A DNA stretch of 35,417 nt from an uncultured cyanobacterium (GCA_945487905.1 CALYTW010000010.1:1-35417), one strand, 5' to 3'. Positions 1-9,947 are shown, numbered from the stretch's first letter. A program made the numbers and translations. The notes: generated by a model from the sequence alone, not told the origin.

Positions 1-29
1 TAATTTTTTAATATTTTTTTTGAAAAAAT

Positions 30-269
30 TTAGGCAAGTCATCATATTGGTGTATGTCAAAGTATCAACAACTTTCTTTGAACCGAAATAAGGTGCTAAG
101 TGTTATCTTAAAAGTTTTCCGCTCTGCTCGATTGTCATCTCAAAGTCTTTAACCAAAGAATTTCGCAACATTTCATATTCAACAGTGCCTTCCTGTGTAG
201 TTCTAATCAAAGTATAGGCTTTTTCTAATGTTTCAATACAACGGCTAAATATTCTATGTTGATTGCCAT
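30..269 (-). pseudogene. Decayed nucleotidyltransferase substrate-binding (HI0074/HEPN-like) protein
   Basis: Reading the minus strand from an ATG at 269 gives MAINIEYL. After a shift equivalent to one lost base near 248 the frame continues as RCIETLEKAYTL, then LRNSLVKDFEMTIEQSGKLL, an in-frame TAA at 105-103, and APYFGSKKVVDTLTY. This order (N-terminal NIEYL, a central FEMT-EQSGKLL helix, then PYF-SKK-VD-LT) is the pattern I recall for the small helical HI0074-like family that pairs with MNT nucleotidyltransferases, often in toxin-antitoxin-like modules. One frameshift plus one nonsense codon, and loss of similarity beyond about position 30, make it a remnant. No nucleotidyltransferase partner is visible, although it could lie left of the window. 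The family call is from motif memory; that the gene is broken is seen directly. Confidence 0.55.
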
Positions 270-318
270 AACATTTCTATATTATTATAAAACTGGGATT
301 TTTAAAAAGATTTGCGTA

Positions 319-1167
319 TCAAATCCGTATTCTTAATTCAGGATTTCTTCTAAACCAAGTCAATTGACGCTTTGCAAAATTTCTTGTATGTTGTTTCAAT
401 TTGTCTAAAGCTGCGTCAAGAGTTGCTTCTCCGTCAAGATAGGTAAGAATTTCCTTATATCCGATTGTATCAACAAAATTCTTAATTCTGCCGTGTTTTT
501 TTAGCAAAAATTTTGTTTCGTCAACAATACCCTGTTCAACCATTAAATCCACTCTTTTATTAATCCGCTCATAAAGCCATTCTCTTGATTCCATCGGAGG
601 GCAAAGCCATTCAACTTCATATTCTGGTTCTTTAAGTGTGCTGACTTCCGAAAACGGTTTATTCAAGATTTTCATAACCTCTAAAGCACGCACAATTCTT
701 CGCTTATTTGAATCTTTTAGTCGGTTATAAGAAGCTTCATCAAGAATTTTGATTTCATCAAGCAAATCTTCTTTTTCTCTTTTATCAAGTTCTTTTCTCA
801 ACTCGTGATTAGCTTCAACCCTCGGTAAATCATAATTTTCAAGCAGAATCTTAAAATACAAACCCGTACCTCCCGCAATAATCGGGGTTTTACCCTTTGA
901 TAGAATTTCTGCAATTGCCTTTTTTGCATCCTCGTAATAATTTCCGGCTGAATAGTCAAATTCCGGTTCAACAATATCAATAAGATAATGTTTTATTCCT
1001 TCCTGTTCTTCCTCTACAGGTTTTGCCGAAGCTATATCAAAACCTTTATAAACAAGTCTTGAATCTGCAGAAACAATTTCGCTGTTGATTTTTTTTGCCA
1101 AATCAATCGCCATTTTTGTTTTTCCGCTCGCAGTAGGACCTGCTATTGCTATAACTTTTGGTTTCAT
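319..1167 (-). CDS. miaA: tRNA dimethylallyltransferase MiaA
   Basis: Transfers a dimethylallyl group to N6 of A37 in tRNAs reading UNN codons, the first step to ms2i6A; cytoplasmic. The P-loop GPTASGKT lies at residues 10-17, followed by SADSRLVYKGFDIASAKP, the family's DS-x-x-VY-G-DI-TAKP substrate signature in a slightly altered form, and by AGGTGLY in the prenyl-binding region. The C-terminal FAKRQLTWFRR helix is the usual tRNA-contact end. At 282 residues it is a little shorter than most homologues (about 300-315). There is no Shine-Dalgarno; a -10-like TATTAT ends 6 nt before the ATG, so the mRNA is probably leaderless. It is divergent from the TPR/NHL gene with a 57-nt gap. Another A37-modifying gene, mtaB, lies at 27433. 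Confidence 0.95.
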   Translation of the reverse strand: MKPKVIAIAGPTASGKTKMAIDLAKKINSEIVSADSRLVYKGFDIASAKPVEEEQEGIKHYLIDIVEPEFDYSAGNYYEDAKKAIAEILSKGKTPIIAGGTGLYFKILLENYDLPRVEANHELRKELDKREKEDLLDEIKILDEASYNRLKDSNKRRIVRALEVMKILNKPFSEVSTLKEPEYEVEWLCPPMESREWLYERINKRVDLMVEQGIVDETKFLLKKHGRIKNFVDTIGYKEILTYLDGEATLDAALDKLKQHTRNFAKRQLTWFRRNPELRIRI

Positions 1168-1173
1168 ATTTAC

Positions 1174-1203
1174 ATAATACCGTAAATTAAAAATTTATGT
1201 TAA
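1174..1203 (-). promoter_or_regulatory. Putative leaderless promoter of miaA
   Basis: On the minus strand, TTAACA (1203-1198), an 18-nt spacer and TATTAT (1179-1174) are followed by exactly 6 nt and the miaA ATG (1167). No purine-rich ribosome-binding site fits between. Transcription would start at or next to the A of the start codon. Confidence 0.5.
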
Positions 1204-1224
1204 TATCATATAAGAGGTTAAGTT

Positions 1225-2055
1225 ATGAAAAAGATTTTTGCATTCCTTATTTTGTTTTTATCTTTGAATATTTCGGCTTTTGCTGAAATTCCTATGGATG
1301 CGAAACTTGATTATAATCAGGGCATTGATTTCTACAAACTCGGAATGTACGAACGTGCAATAGAATCTTTTAGATGTGCAATAAGAACTTATCCAGATTA
1401 TTTGGATGCATATTATAATCTTGGAACGGTTTTAGAATATTTGAAAAATTATTCGGAAGCATTATCCGTATTTAAGCAAATGTATATGCGAAATCCCAAT
1501 GATTATGAAGTAATATTGAAACTTGCTGATTTGTCATCAAAGCTTGAAGATTATACAACGGCCGGAAAATATATTTCATTAATTCCGCAGTCAAGTCAAT
1601 ATTATAACGATGCGCAAAGTCTTGCCGGAGATATTAAAGTTCAGACAACCGTTCCTGCAAAGCCTGTAAATTCTCCTTCAACGATTGCAGCACATACTGG
1701 AGTGTACGAAAACATTTTAAGCCCTACGGGAATTACAACAGATAAGCTTGGAAATATTTATGTATCAACTTTTTCAGATAATTCAATAATAAAAATTACA
1801 CCTGACAATAAACGCACCGTCTTCTTAAAAAGCGATAAAATTGCAGGGCCTATAAGTCTGGCAAGTGACAGTGTTGGGAATATTTATGTCGCAAATTACA
1901 GTGCTAATAATGTTATTAAAATTACCTCGAGCGGTGTCGTTTCTGTTCTTGTAGAAAAACTTGATAAGCCTTACGGTTTGCATGTAAACGGCGACATGCT
2001 ATTTATCACTTGCCAGGGGTCAAATTCAATCTACAGACAGAAAATTTCTCAATAA
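1225..2055 (+). CDS. Secreted TPR and NHL/beta-propeller repeat protein
   Basis: A 276-residue protein with a classical signal peptide (two lysines, a hydrophobic run to about residue 18, then SAFA-E), so it is exported, probably to the periplasm. Residues about 28-135 contain tetratricopeptide repeats (YNQGIDFYKLGMYERAIESF; AYYNLGTVLEYLKNYSEAL). Residues about 155-275 contain NHL/SMP-30-like blades (GITTDKLGNIYVSTFSDNSI; LASDSVGNIYVANYSANNVI). A fold of this kind usually mediates protein-protein or ligand contacts, and no catalytic site is visible. Only about three blades can be made out, fewer than a closed propeller needs, so it may oligomerise or be a partial propeller. An AGAGG ribosome-binding site precedes the ATG. 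Function is otherwise unknown. Confidence 0.8.
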   Translation: MKKIFAFLILFLSLNISAFAEIPMDAKLDYNQGIDFYKLGMYERAIESFRCAIRTYPDYLDAYYNLGTVLEYLKNYSEALSVFKQMYMRNPNDYEVILKLADLSSKLEDYTTAGKYISLIPQSSQYYNDAQSLAGDIKVQTTVPAKPVNSPSTIAAHTGVYENILSPTGITTDKLGNIYVSTFSDNSIIKITPDNKRTVFLKSDKIAGPISLASDSVGNIYVANYSANNVIKITSSGVVSVLVEKLDKPYGLHVNGDMLFITCQGSNSIYRQKISQ

Positions 2056-2102
2056 CCTTCTCTTTGTTGCGGCTATGACCAAGAAATTAATCTGATTTTT
2101 TG

Positions 2103-5100
2103 TTATCTTGCTACTATTGATAACTTTTCCCCGATATTTTGTACATCAGTTTTCTGATAAGGATTTGTAGCAAAATTGTACTGTTTGTTTATGTTTTTAC
2201 CTCTAAATACAATCTTTTTCAAGAACATAGCACCGTGTTTAGCGGTTTCTCCGTTGAGCTTAATTTTTGCACCGTCTTCTCTTACTAGACCGTACCCGCC
2301 ATCTTTGAGTTTGTTGATTATATATTTGGGAGAAGAAGACCCGTCTTTTGCCATATAATCAACAAACGCTGTTCCGACAGGTAATGCAAGCATTGCCGGA
2401 AGTGCTATGTTTTCGAGTTCAACTTCTTTTGTCTGAGGAATATTTGTTGTTTTGCCGTCAGCGGTTGTATAGTCGGCAATATTCTTTGGATTAATTCCGT
2501 CTCCGTTCATAATGGAGATTGCAACATCATCTCCTTCTCCTTGGTACATCATTGCACATACATTTTTGTTTCCTGCATCCAACATATAAGGAGAGCCGGT
2601 GTTAATTGCTTCCAATCCTTTTGCTGATCGTATCTGCATAACTTCTCTAAAGGCATTAAATATTGCAGTTCTGTATTCTTTAAGCGGGCCGTCTGCTTCA
2701 AGTTCGGAATAAGGAACGGTGTTTCTGTTCTGTAAGAACACATTTTTAGACTTTTCATCATATCCTAAAGCACCAAGAACATCTCTGTAGTATTGAGAAG
2801 GAATTCCTGGAAGTGCCGATAAGAATGATGCGTACATCAAAGCTTTTTCAACAGCGGATTGAGTCGATTCAATAAACAAAGTTTTCAGGATTAAATCGTG
2901 CTGTTCTTTTGTAAATTTCTTTCCTGTCTTAAATTCAGCCTGCTGCATAATCATTTCAATTACGGTTTCAACATCACGAGAAGCGTATGCTTTTTTGTTC
3001 ATTGCCGTTTTATTATCTTCCGTAATTGGAAGTTTGTCGGAATTTGAGTTTACTTTTTCACGGTTAAATTCTTTTACAAAACTCTTTGCACCGGATTTTA
3101 GCGCTGTATTTTGTGCATCAGTTAAAACTTCTTTTGCGGCATCAAGGATTAAGGATGCAACGCTTATAGTATAAGGGCTGTACTGCATTAGATTGTCACT
3201 GCTTTCAAGAATGCTCATGGCTCTGTTTTCGAGTTCTTGTGCTGCCCAATGAGTGTTACCTTCAATGGTCTTCCAGTCAAAGTCTCCACGAACAGCAAAT
3301 TTTTCAACTCTTGTTTGTTCTTTTGCTTTTTTAACTATTGCATCTTTGTCAGCATCGCTGAGAGAAAGCCCTGTAACTCCTGCCCTTGACATAATAGAAT
3401 TTAATGCTCCTTCTATTGTTTGAAGCTGAGGAATCTTTATTGTTTGAGCATCAAAGTTTTTGTTTTTGTTGAGATAGTTTCCGTTTGTCAAATCAACAAG
3501 AGCGTTCTTAAGCTCGGTTGTGTCAACACCGCTTTCTTCAAGTTTTGGCATTGCAGCTCTTAAAAGCTGGCTCATTGCAGTCGAACGTGTGCTTGCAATT
3601 CTGAAATAAGCCTTGTTATCAATATTCATCATTGCCTCAAGAGGCATATCTTCAAATTTATCTGAATTTGTCAGTTCTTTCAGAACAGAAATCCTTGCAT
3701 TTCTTCTTCTTATTTCGTATTCGTTACTCAAATATGATTTTAAATCTCCCTGAAAATCAGCTTCCAAATTAGTAGTGTTAAACAATTCCATATCAAGCGC
3801 CATTGAATGAATTACACTCGGTTTGTCATGGTTGTCTGCAAATGTCCATGCGTTTCTGATGTAATCAATGTTATTTGAGTTGATAAGTGTTTTGATTCTG
3901 TCAACAAAACCGCTCATTCCGTCTTTCGGAACGTTTCCGTATTCCGCATCAGCTGAGAATACGTGGAGCAAATCGGTAAATGTATATGAATAAGCAGCTT
4001 CACTTGTAATACCTGTTTCTTCAAAGAATTTTCTTATTGCATCAGGAACATTTTTATACTTACCGCCGATTTTAGACAGGTCTGCATTCCAAACGTCAGC
4101 ATTTTTGCCGTATTGCGCTCTCATAAGCTGGTCTATATCAGTAATCTCAGCAACTATATAGGCATTCGGATTAACTTTTTTTATCTCTTGAACAATCTTT
4201 TTCCAGAAATCAATAACATCATCCCAAGCCTGATCAAAGGTAATATCGCCGTTTCTGACAGCATCCATATCGGCAACGTCTTTTGCGGCATCAAGTCTGA
4301 AATCTAAGCCTAAACCAGCTTTATTTACCATGGCTTCTGCTAACCTAAAGCTGTTTATTGTCGTCCCTTCGATTCTCTTTGAAATTGCGTTTGCAACGTA
4401 ATCAACGTCGTTGTTGGTCAAACCTTCCAGACCGTTTAATATAATGTTGTAAAGAGCTTTTGCTTCTTCTTCCGGGCTTGAAGCGTTAATTCCAAGAGCT
4501 TTTAATGTCGTTGATTTTTTTAATTCCTGATAATCATAAGTTATTTTACCTTTAGAAACATCATCAGGCATAACTTTTGTCTGCAATTTATCTCCGGCAA
4601 TCGCTTTTAAAAGTGCGTATTTTGCAATTTCTTTGCCTAATAAATTAACTACATATTCACCGTATTCGGTATACTTTTTGTTTTCGTCAAGGAGTTTTTC
4701 TTTAGATGTTTCGTTAACTTTGTTGATAACGTCATCAACGAATTCTCTTATTTGGTTTTCAAACAATCCGTCTACATTATGGTATGTTTTGTGGTACGGA
4801 GAATAAACTCCCGCACCCTGTTTGTTGAATTCATATCTTGAAATCCCAATACCTTCTTTGTTTGATGCTCTTTTTGAGAAGAACGGGCTTGAAAGAACCC
4901 CGACAGTGTTATCTCCGAGTTCAAGTGAATCAAGAGGCAGTTTCATAATTGATTTGAGGGTATAATCATCTCTGTTTTCAACAAGTTTCGGAGCAAGTTC
5001 GTACCAGCCGTCTTTAATATTTTCGATTTCTTCTTCATTTAATTGAGCTTCTTTCGGAAGAACTGTGCCGATTAATTTATCAATTGCTTCTTTCGAATCA

Positions 5101-6596
5101 GCACCTTGAAGCATTAGTGCTGCATAAATAAGTTGTGAATCTTTAACAACCTGTGTTCTGTATACGCTTGCCTGAACAGCCATATCACGAGCCTCGCAGT
5201 TTGCACGCTTCATTAATTCTCTTATTTCGTCTCTTTCCTTAATATTAGGAATTGCATTGAGAAGCTTTTCGTCATAACCCGAAATAAAGTAATTACGTTT
5301 GAAAAGGTCTTTGTTTGCATCCCAGAAAACGGCACCTTCTGCACTTGTGCCTATTTTGAAATGAGTAAATTGACCTATAAACAAAGTTCCGTCAGGAGAA
5401 TTAAGTTCTATCGGAGTTTCAGAACCTTTGTTTATTTCGACAAGTTTTTTAAGTCTGTTTTCATATTCTTCCGGTTTTATTTCAAATGCATAATTTACAA
5501 CCGTATCGTCAGAAATATTTATGGCAAGTTTGTCTTCTGTTTCAAGCTTTTGGTAATTTCCTATAAGTTCGTTTGTATTTTTAAGCTGTTCTTCTGTTAC
5601 CTGTGAAGCATCATAAACCTGAAAATAGGTTTCTTTTCTGCTGTCATAATCAGGGTTTTTTTCAATTTTCTTTGTATCAGGGTTGTATAAAACAGTTGGG
5701 TTTACTACTCTGTGACGCAGGTTTTCCATGTTTTTGGGAACAATACCGAGTGTAAGAGGGGCATCTTTGATTCCGCTCATTTTAAACAGATATTGCATTT
5801 GGGGATTCTGGTTTGCCCAGCGTAAGATATACTGTATATGAACTCCCTCCAAACCCTCTGATGTTACTGCAAAGTCGTCAACATACTGCATGCCGTTTTT
5901 AAACAAATCTCTTATAAAAGTTTCATAGTTGTCAATATTTCCTAATTCATCCGATATATGCATATCGTTTTTGTTCCAGTAACGGCTTGAGGAACGGTTA
6001 TCACCGCCCCAAACAGGGGTCATAAATACTTTTTTAACTCCAGTGCTTTTTAATAACGGCAAGTCGTATTGAATTCCGGCAAGTGAACCTCCACCTTTGT
6101 TTGAGAAGGTTCTAATAACCCTTTCAGCAGCCTTTTGTTTTTCAATATTATAATCAATACTTCCGGTTTTATCGGAAGCAAAGTCTGCATAAGAAGCTCC
6201 TGGACGGTGTGAATCAATAACGGTTAAAATCGCCTGTCCTTGGACAAGCGGATTTGTTCCGTTTCTGTAAATCATATTGTAACCGTTTCCGCTTCCTCTG
6301 TCTCCTGTGTAATATCCTGTGTCTGCCACGGCCCTGCCGTTTACAAAAACCTTGTATTTGACGGCTTCTCCGCTTTTAAGTTCTGGAATTTCGTCAAAAC
6401 ATACTGTGTTCGTTTCACTCAGTTTTATTGTTTTTATAGGTTTTTCGTTTTGTTTTGAATTTGCTTTGTAAAACTCTATTCTTACATCCTGATTGTTATC
6501 ATGAGGATAATTAAATTTGTACAAATGTTCACCGGCATCCCCGACGGAATGCTGAAATCCATTAAAAGATATGTTATTAATTTTGTTGACGAACAC
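2103..6596 (-). CDS. Very large GH13-type (alpha-amylase superfamily) glycosidase
   Basis: A 1497-residue protein with alpha-amylase-superfamily motifs: FRLDAAKDV (about 764-772, nucleophile Asp), YIVAEITD (about 812-819, acid/base Glu) and FADNHDKPS (about 919-927, transition-state Asp). The usual region I (DxVxNH) appears as YVDDFAVTSEGLEGVH near residue 240, without Asn-His. The N-terminal 15-105 resembles a beta-sandwich of the CBM48/isoamylase type. About 500 residues separate region I from region II, far more than normal. There is no signal peptide; the N-terminus MFVNKINNISFNGF carries an ISFNG motif that I associate with large Gastranaerophilales proteins. The start is GTG, chosen because AAGGAG lies 9 nt upstream. 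The likely substrate is an alpha-glucan such as glycogen or starch; specificity cannot be told. It lies downstream of the AsmA-like gene on the same strand with a 93-nt gap. Confidence 0.75.
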   Translation of the reverse strand: MFVNKINNISFNGFQHSVGDAGEHLYKFNYPHDNNQDVRIEFYKANSKQNEKPIKTIKLSETNTVCFDEIPELKSGEAVKYKVFVNGRAVADTGYYTGDRGSGNGYNMIYRNGTNPLVQGQAILTVIDSHRPGASYADFASDKTGSIDYNIEKQKAAERVIRTFSNKGGGSLAGIQYDLPLLKSTGVKKVFMTPVWGGDNRSSSRYWNKNDMHISDELGNIDNYETFIRDLFKNGMQYVDDFAVTSEGLEGVHIQYILRWANQNPQMQYLFKMSGIKDAPLTLGIVPKNMENLRHRVVNPTVLYNPDTKKIEKNPDYDSRKETYFQVYDASQVTEEQLKNTNELIGNYQKLETEDKLAINISDDTVVNYAFEIKPEEYENRLKKLVEINKGSETPIELNSPDGTLFIGQFTHFKIGTSAEGAVFWDANKDLFKRNYFISGYDEKLLNAIPNIKERDEIRELMKRANCEARDMAVQASVYRTQVVKDSQLIYAALMLQGADSKEAIDKLIGTVLPKEAQLNEEEIENIKDGWYELAPKLVENRDDYTLKSIMKLPLDSLELGDNTVGVLSSPFFSKRASNKEGIGISRYEFNKQGAGVYSPYHKTYHNVDGLFENQIREFVDDVINKVNETSKEKLLDENKKYTEYGEYVVNLLGKEIAKYALLKAIAGDKLQTKVMPDDVSKGKITYDYQELKKSTTLKALGINASSPEEEAKALYNIILNGLEGLTNNDVDYVANAISKRIEGTTINSFRLAEAMVNKAGLGLDFRLDAAKDVADMDAVRNGDITFDQAWDDVIDFWKKIVQEIKKVNPNAYIVAEITDIDQLMRAQYGKNADVWNADLSKIGGKYKNVPDAIRKFFEETGITSEAAYSYTFTDLLHVFSADAEYGNVPKDGMSGFVDRIKTLINSNNIDYIRNAWTFADNHDKPSVIHSMALDMELFNTTNLEADFQGDLKSYLSNEYEIRRRNARISVLKELTNSDKFEDMPLEAMMNIDNKAYFRIASTRSTAMSQLLRAAMPKLEESGVDTTELKNALVDLTNGNYLNKNKNFDAQTIKIPQLQTIEGALNSIMSRAGVTGLSLSDADKDAIVKKAKEQTRVEKFAVRGDFDWKTIEGNTHWAAQELENRAMSILESSDNLMQYSPYTISVASLILDAAKEVLTDAQNTALKSGAKSFVKEFNREKVNSNSDKLPITEDNKTAMNKKAYASRDVETVIEMIMQQAEFKTGKKFTKEQHDLILKTLFIESTQSAVEKALMYASFLSALPGIPSQYYRDVLGALGYDEKSKNVFLQNRNTVPYSELEADGPLKEYRTAIFNAFREVMQIRSAKGLEAINTGSPYMLDAGNKNVCAMMYQGEGDDVAISIMNGDGINPKNIADYTTADGKTTNIPQTKEVELENIALPAMLALPVGTAFVDYMAKDGSSSPKYIINKLKDGGYGLVREDGAKIKLNGETAKHGAMFLKKIVFRGKNINKQYNFATNPYQKTDVQNIGEKLSIVAR

Positions 6597-6689
6597 CTAC
6601 TGAAACTCCTTCATATATATAAATGGTTAAAAAAACTATTTTTTGCCATGTTTGAGCATGTTTTTAAGAAAAATTTACAAAAATTAATA

Positions 6690-9600
6690 CTAATTTTCAG
6701 GAGTATTTTCTTGTATGCTGTTTTTTTCGGTTTTACTGCCTGTTACAGTGGTTGCACTTTTGAAAATGTTTTTGATATCGGTAAACGATTGTTTGACCTG
6801 ATCTTTAGTATCCTTAATTGTTTGAACGGTTGTTCCGATATCTGTTGTAACATTCGTTTTTAGAGATTTAATGGTTTCTTGTATGCTTGGCTGTTCAATT
6901 GCACTTGTATCGGCTTTTGACAACCATTTAAACGATTTAACCGAGCTTGTACTTTCTACCCCGCCGTTAAATTCAACTTTAAAATCTTTATAAACTTCAG
7001 GCTTATCGGCAAGCTCAGGAATATCTTTTGTCCTCTCCTTGTCGGGATCGGTAGTCATTGAATCTGCATACCTTGCTGTTAATTCGCCAAATTTAGGAAT
7101 ATATGAAAGAAATTTTTCGGCAGATAATTCTCCAATCGGACCCAAAAGCTTAACTATTGTACCGTCTAATCTTCCAAGAACAGAGACATTTGCCGTTCCG
7201 TTAACAATGTTGTATTTGCCAGTAACAAAGTACGCTATTGATTTTCCGGTGCTTCGTATATGCTTGATATTTGCCCATCCGTTTGAAAAAGTCATTTCGC
7301 CTGACAGGTAATTAAATTGTGCAGAATTCTTTATTGCGGCAATGTTCGAAAACGAACCTACAGTTGTTTTTAAAAGAGTATTTCCGATAATATTACTTGC
7401 CTGAAGGAAATTTTCCAGTCTCCCGATTTTACCGAAAGCTCCTTTCTCTATATTGAAGGATAAATCTCCTTTGATTGATCGTAACATATCATTGAAATTC
7501 GGGTACATCATAAGACTCATATTTGCGTTAAAGCCGAGTGTTCCGGAAAGAGCATTTTTAATTCCTGCAGCACCTTCTATAGCTTTTTCGGCATTCATTC
7601 CATTACCTTTGAATACTATATTTGTTTTTGTATTTGCCATATTGTATACGATATTACCGCTGAATTTTCCGTCAAATGCGTTACCTGTAAGATTGTTCAG
7701 GTATAAATTTTCCCCCTTCATTGAAAAATTCGTTGTCATTGTATCTGCAATAATTCCGCCAGAAGTGAATTTTTCGGCTGATGCACTTCCGTTAAGAATT
7801 TCTCCGTGAAGTTTTGCGTTTATATTCCCCATGCTTACAGGTATTTCAGGAATATTTATTGCAGGAACATTAACTGTGCCTGATATCTGAGGATTAAGCA
7901 TACTTCCTGTAATGGCAAGATTACCGTTAAACGTGAGCTGTGATTTGTCAAACATAGGAACAACAATTGTTGAATCCTGTGTTGTTGTGTAAGCTAAATT
8001 CAAGGTTTGTTTAACAGTATTCATATCTCCGGTTAATTTAGATTTTATATCTCCTGTCGTGATAAAATCCAATGCAATTTTTGCTGTAAGATAGTTTTTG
8101 ATTTTTCCTGAAACATTGAAATTAATTTTATCGGCCTTAACCGGTGTTTGTGTTATTTCAATAACATCTTCTCTAATATTAGCTGAAAGCTTTGGAATGT
8201 TAACTGTAATGGCAGGATTTATTGCCTTAATATTTGTGCTTACTACTGTTCCGGAAAAAGTTTTACCGTCTGTGATAATGTCAATATTGGTTAACGGCAG
8301 TTTAATAACCATATTTGAAGGAATGTTTTTTATGTCAAGATTGCTTAAAACTATTTTTGCTGTCGGTTTTATGCTGTCTAATTTTCCAAGAATATCAACA
8401 TTTAAAGACACAAGTCCTGAATTAATCGGATTTTCTTTTAAAAGCGCCGCCTGTCCGCAGGCAATAACAAGACCTTTAAGGCTCAGATTGTTACCCATAA
8501 GGTGCAAATCAGTCGTTGTATCTTGTTTTATCGTGCCGAAAAGTTTTAATGGCTGGTCATAAATTAAAAATCCAAGGTTTTTAATATTTATATTATTATT
8601 GCTCAAAATAATGTCGGTGTTGATTTTGTCCAGAGTTATGTTATAAAGTCCGTATCTTATTTTTGCGGAAGGTATTTTGAAATATCCGTCAGAAGTAACA
8701 TTTTTTAAATCGGACTTTATACTGAAATTTGCATCAACCTTGCCGTTGGCAGTCAATGTTTGCAAGTCCTTTATGTTAAAAGTCATTGCAAATGCGTTCA
8801 AAATTCTTACAATGTTTGAAAGTTCTGCACCGGATTTAATATTTATATCGACAGCTGTCTTTTTGCCGGTTTTAATTTCGCCTTTTACGGTTGAAGCTTC
8901 ATTTTGCGCAGAATAAAGTGTGGAATCGATATCAATTTTATTTCCTTTGAATTCAAGGTTTATTTTGCTCGGAGGTATTACAAGCCCGTTTGGAGAAACA
9001 GAAATGTTATCTGCATTAATATATCCTTTGTGGGTATTTCCGGCAAGAGTTAAATCAGAATCTACATTTGCCGTAATTTTGTAATCATAAAGCCCTTTAA
9101 AAATATCCAGAAGATTGATATTTTGTTCGGGTTTCTTGGCAGTTTCGACAGTTTTAGAATTAAAAATCAATTCATTCAGGTCAATATCCGGCATGATTCT
9201 GTTATTAATCTTTAAGTTGTACTTGAATTGTTCCCTTCCTGCAAGAATTATTGAACCATCTGCCTTTATTTTTATGCCCTTGTTAAGTACAAAATCCGTT
9301 ATTTCTGTTTTGGTTCCTTGTATCAAATAATGTTTGCCGTTAGAAATATCCGTAAAATTAATTTTATAACTTCCGATTTTTATGTCGGGCATGCGGTTTG
9401 AAAGTTTTAATCCAAGGGGTAATCCTGAATCAGAAGTCGTTTCTTCTCCATCCTGCGTCGGAAGTGGTTCGGTTTGTGCAGGAAAATATTTTTCAATCTC
9501 AAAGGAGCCGTCTTTATTTAATCCGAGGTTTACATCAATACTGTCTGCCGAAACCGATGCAAGCTCTATTCTCTTAGCTATAACAGACAAAAGAGACATT

Positions 9601-9884
9601 TTTATTCCAAAATCCTCCGCATTTAAAATCTCTTTCCTGTCAGGAGTAGAAAGAACAAATTTCTTTATTTCGAACCCTGCGCCGAGTTTCGGTGTGGTAG
9701 AGAGTCTTATTCCTTCTACTTCAGAGATCAGACCAGATGCTTTTTTAATTTCGTTATTAATATCCGGAATATATTTATTCAGAATGGGCGAAATAATAAA
9801 CGGTAAAATCAAAAACAGTACATATCCCGTCAAAAAAGTCACGGCAATACCTATAAATATATTCTTTAACAATTTTATATTCAT
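6690..9884 (-). CDS. AsmA/TamB-like inner-membrane-anchored envelope protein
   Basis: A 1064-residue protein with a single N-terminal membrane helix (about residues 8-30, IFIGIAVTFLTGYVLFLILP) and a very long beta-rich, Ser/Thr/Asn-rich remainder typical of AsmA-like proteins, which are periplasmic bridges implicated in lipid transport or outer-membrane biogenesis. The stretch just after the anchor (KLGAGFEIKKFVLSTPDRKEILNAEDFGIKMS, cited here in outline) and the repeated I-x-GN-x-L-x-G strands fit AsmA. The C-terminal AsmA_2-like block precedes a low-complexity helix-rich tail (about 1000-1064). The start at 9884 (ATG) is preferred over an in-frame TTG 18 nt upstream because an AAGGGG site lies 8 nt before the ATG. 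Its presence implies an outer membrane. Confidence 0.75.
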   Translation of the reverse strand: MNIKLLKNIFIGIAVTFLTGYVLFLILPFIISPILNKYIPDINNEIKKASGLISEVEGIRLSTTPKLGAGFEIKKFVLSTPDRKEILNAEDFGIKMSLLSVIAKRIELASVSADSIDVNLGLNKDGSFEIEKYFPAQTEPLPTQDGEETTSDSGLPLGLKLSNRMPDIKIGSYKINFTDISNGKHYLIQGTKTEITDFVLNKGIKIKADGSIILAGREQFKYNLKINNRIMPDIDLNELIFNSKTVETAKKPEQNINLLDIFKGLYDYKITANVDSDLTLAGNTHKGYINADNISVSPNGLVIPPSKINLEFKGNKIDIDSTLYSAQNEASTVKGEIKTGKKTAVDINIKSGAELSNIVRILNAFAMTFNIKDLQTLTANGKVDANFSIKSDLKNVTSDGYFKIPSAKIRYGLYNITLDKINTDIILSNNNINIKNLGFLIYDQPLKLFGTIKQDTTTDLHLMGNNLSLKGLVIACGQAALLKENPINSGLVSLNVDILGKLDSIKPTAKIVLSNLDIKNIPSNMVIKLPLTNIDIITDGKTFSGTVVSTNIKAINPAITVNIPKLSANIREDVIEITQTPVKADKINFNVSGKIKNYLTAKIALDFITTGDIKSKLTGDMNTVKQTLNLAYTTTQDSTIVVPMFDKSQLTFNGNLAITGSMLNPQISGTVNVPAINIPEIPVSMGNINAKLHGEILNGSASAEKFTSGGIIADTMTTNFSMKGENLYLNNLTGNAFDGKFSGNIVYNMANTKTNIVFKGNGMNAEKAIEGAAGIKNALSGTLGFNANMSLMMYPNFNDMLRSIKGDLSFNIEKGAFGKIGRLENFLQASNIIGNTLLKTTVGSFSNIAAIKNSAQFNYLSGEMTFSNGWANIKHIRSTGKSIAYFVTGKYNIVNGTANVSVLGRLDGTIVKLLGPIGELSAEKFLSYIPKFGELTARYADSMTTDPDKERTKDIPELADKPEVYKDFKVEFNGGVESTSSVKSFKWLSKADTSAIEQPSIQETIKSLKTNVTTDIGTTVQTIKDTKDQVKQSFTDIKNIFKSATTVTGSKTEKNSIQENTPEN

Positions 9885-9909
9885 AAAAAATCCCCTTCCC
9901 AATGAATTT

Positions 9910-9938
9910 ATTATAAACTAAAACACCCGCTATGTACA
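9910..9938 (-). promoter_or_regulatory. Promoter of the AsmA-like gene
   Basis: On the minus strand TGTACA (9938-9933), a 17-nt spacer and a consensus TATAAT (9915-9910). The predicted start of transcription is near 9903, just before the ribosome-binding site of the gene starting at 9884. Confidence 0.5.
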
Positions 9939-9947
9939 TTAATCAAT

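Noticed and set aside
7039-8562. Long plus-strand open frames opposite the AsmA-like gene
   Set aside because: They mirror the codon pattern of the minus-strand gene, which has clear AsmA features; the plus-strand translations show no domains.
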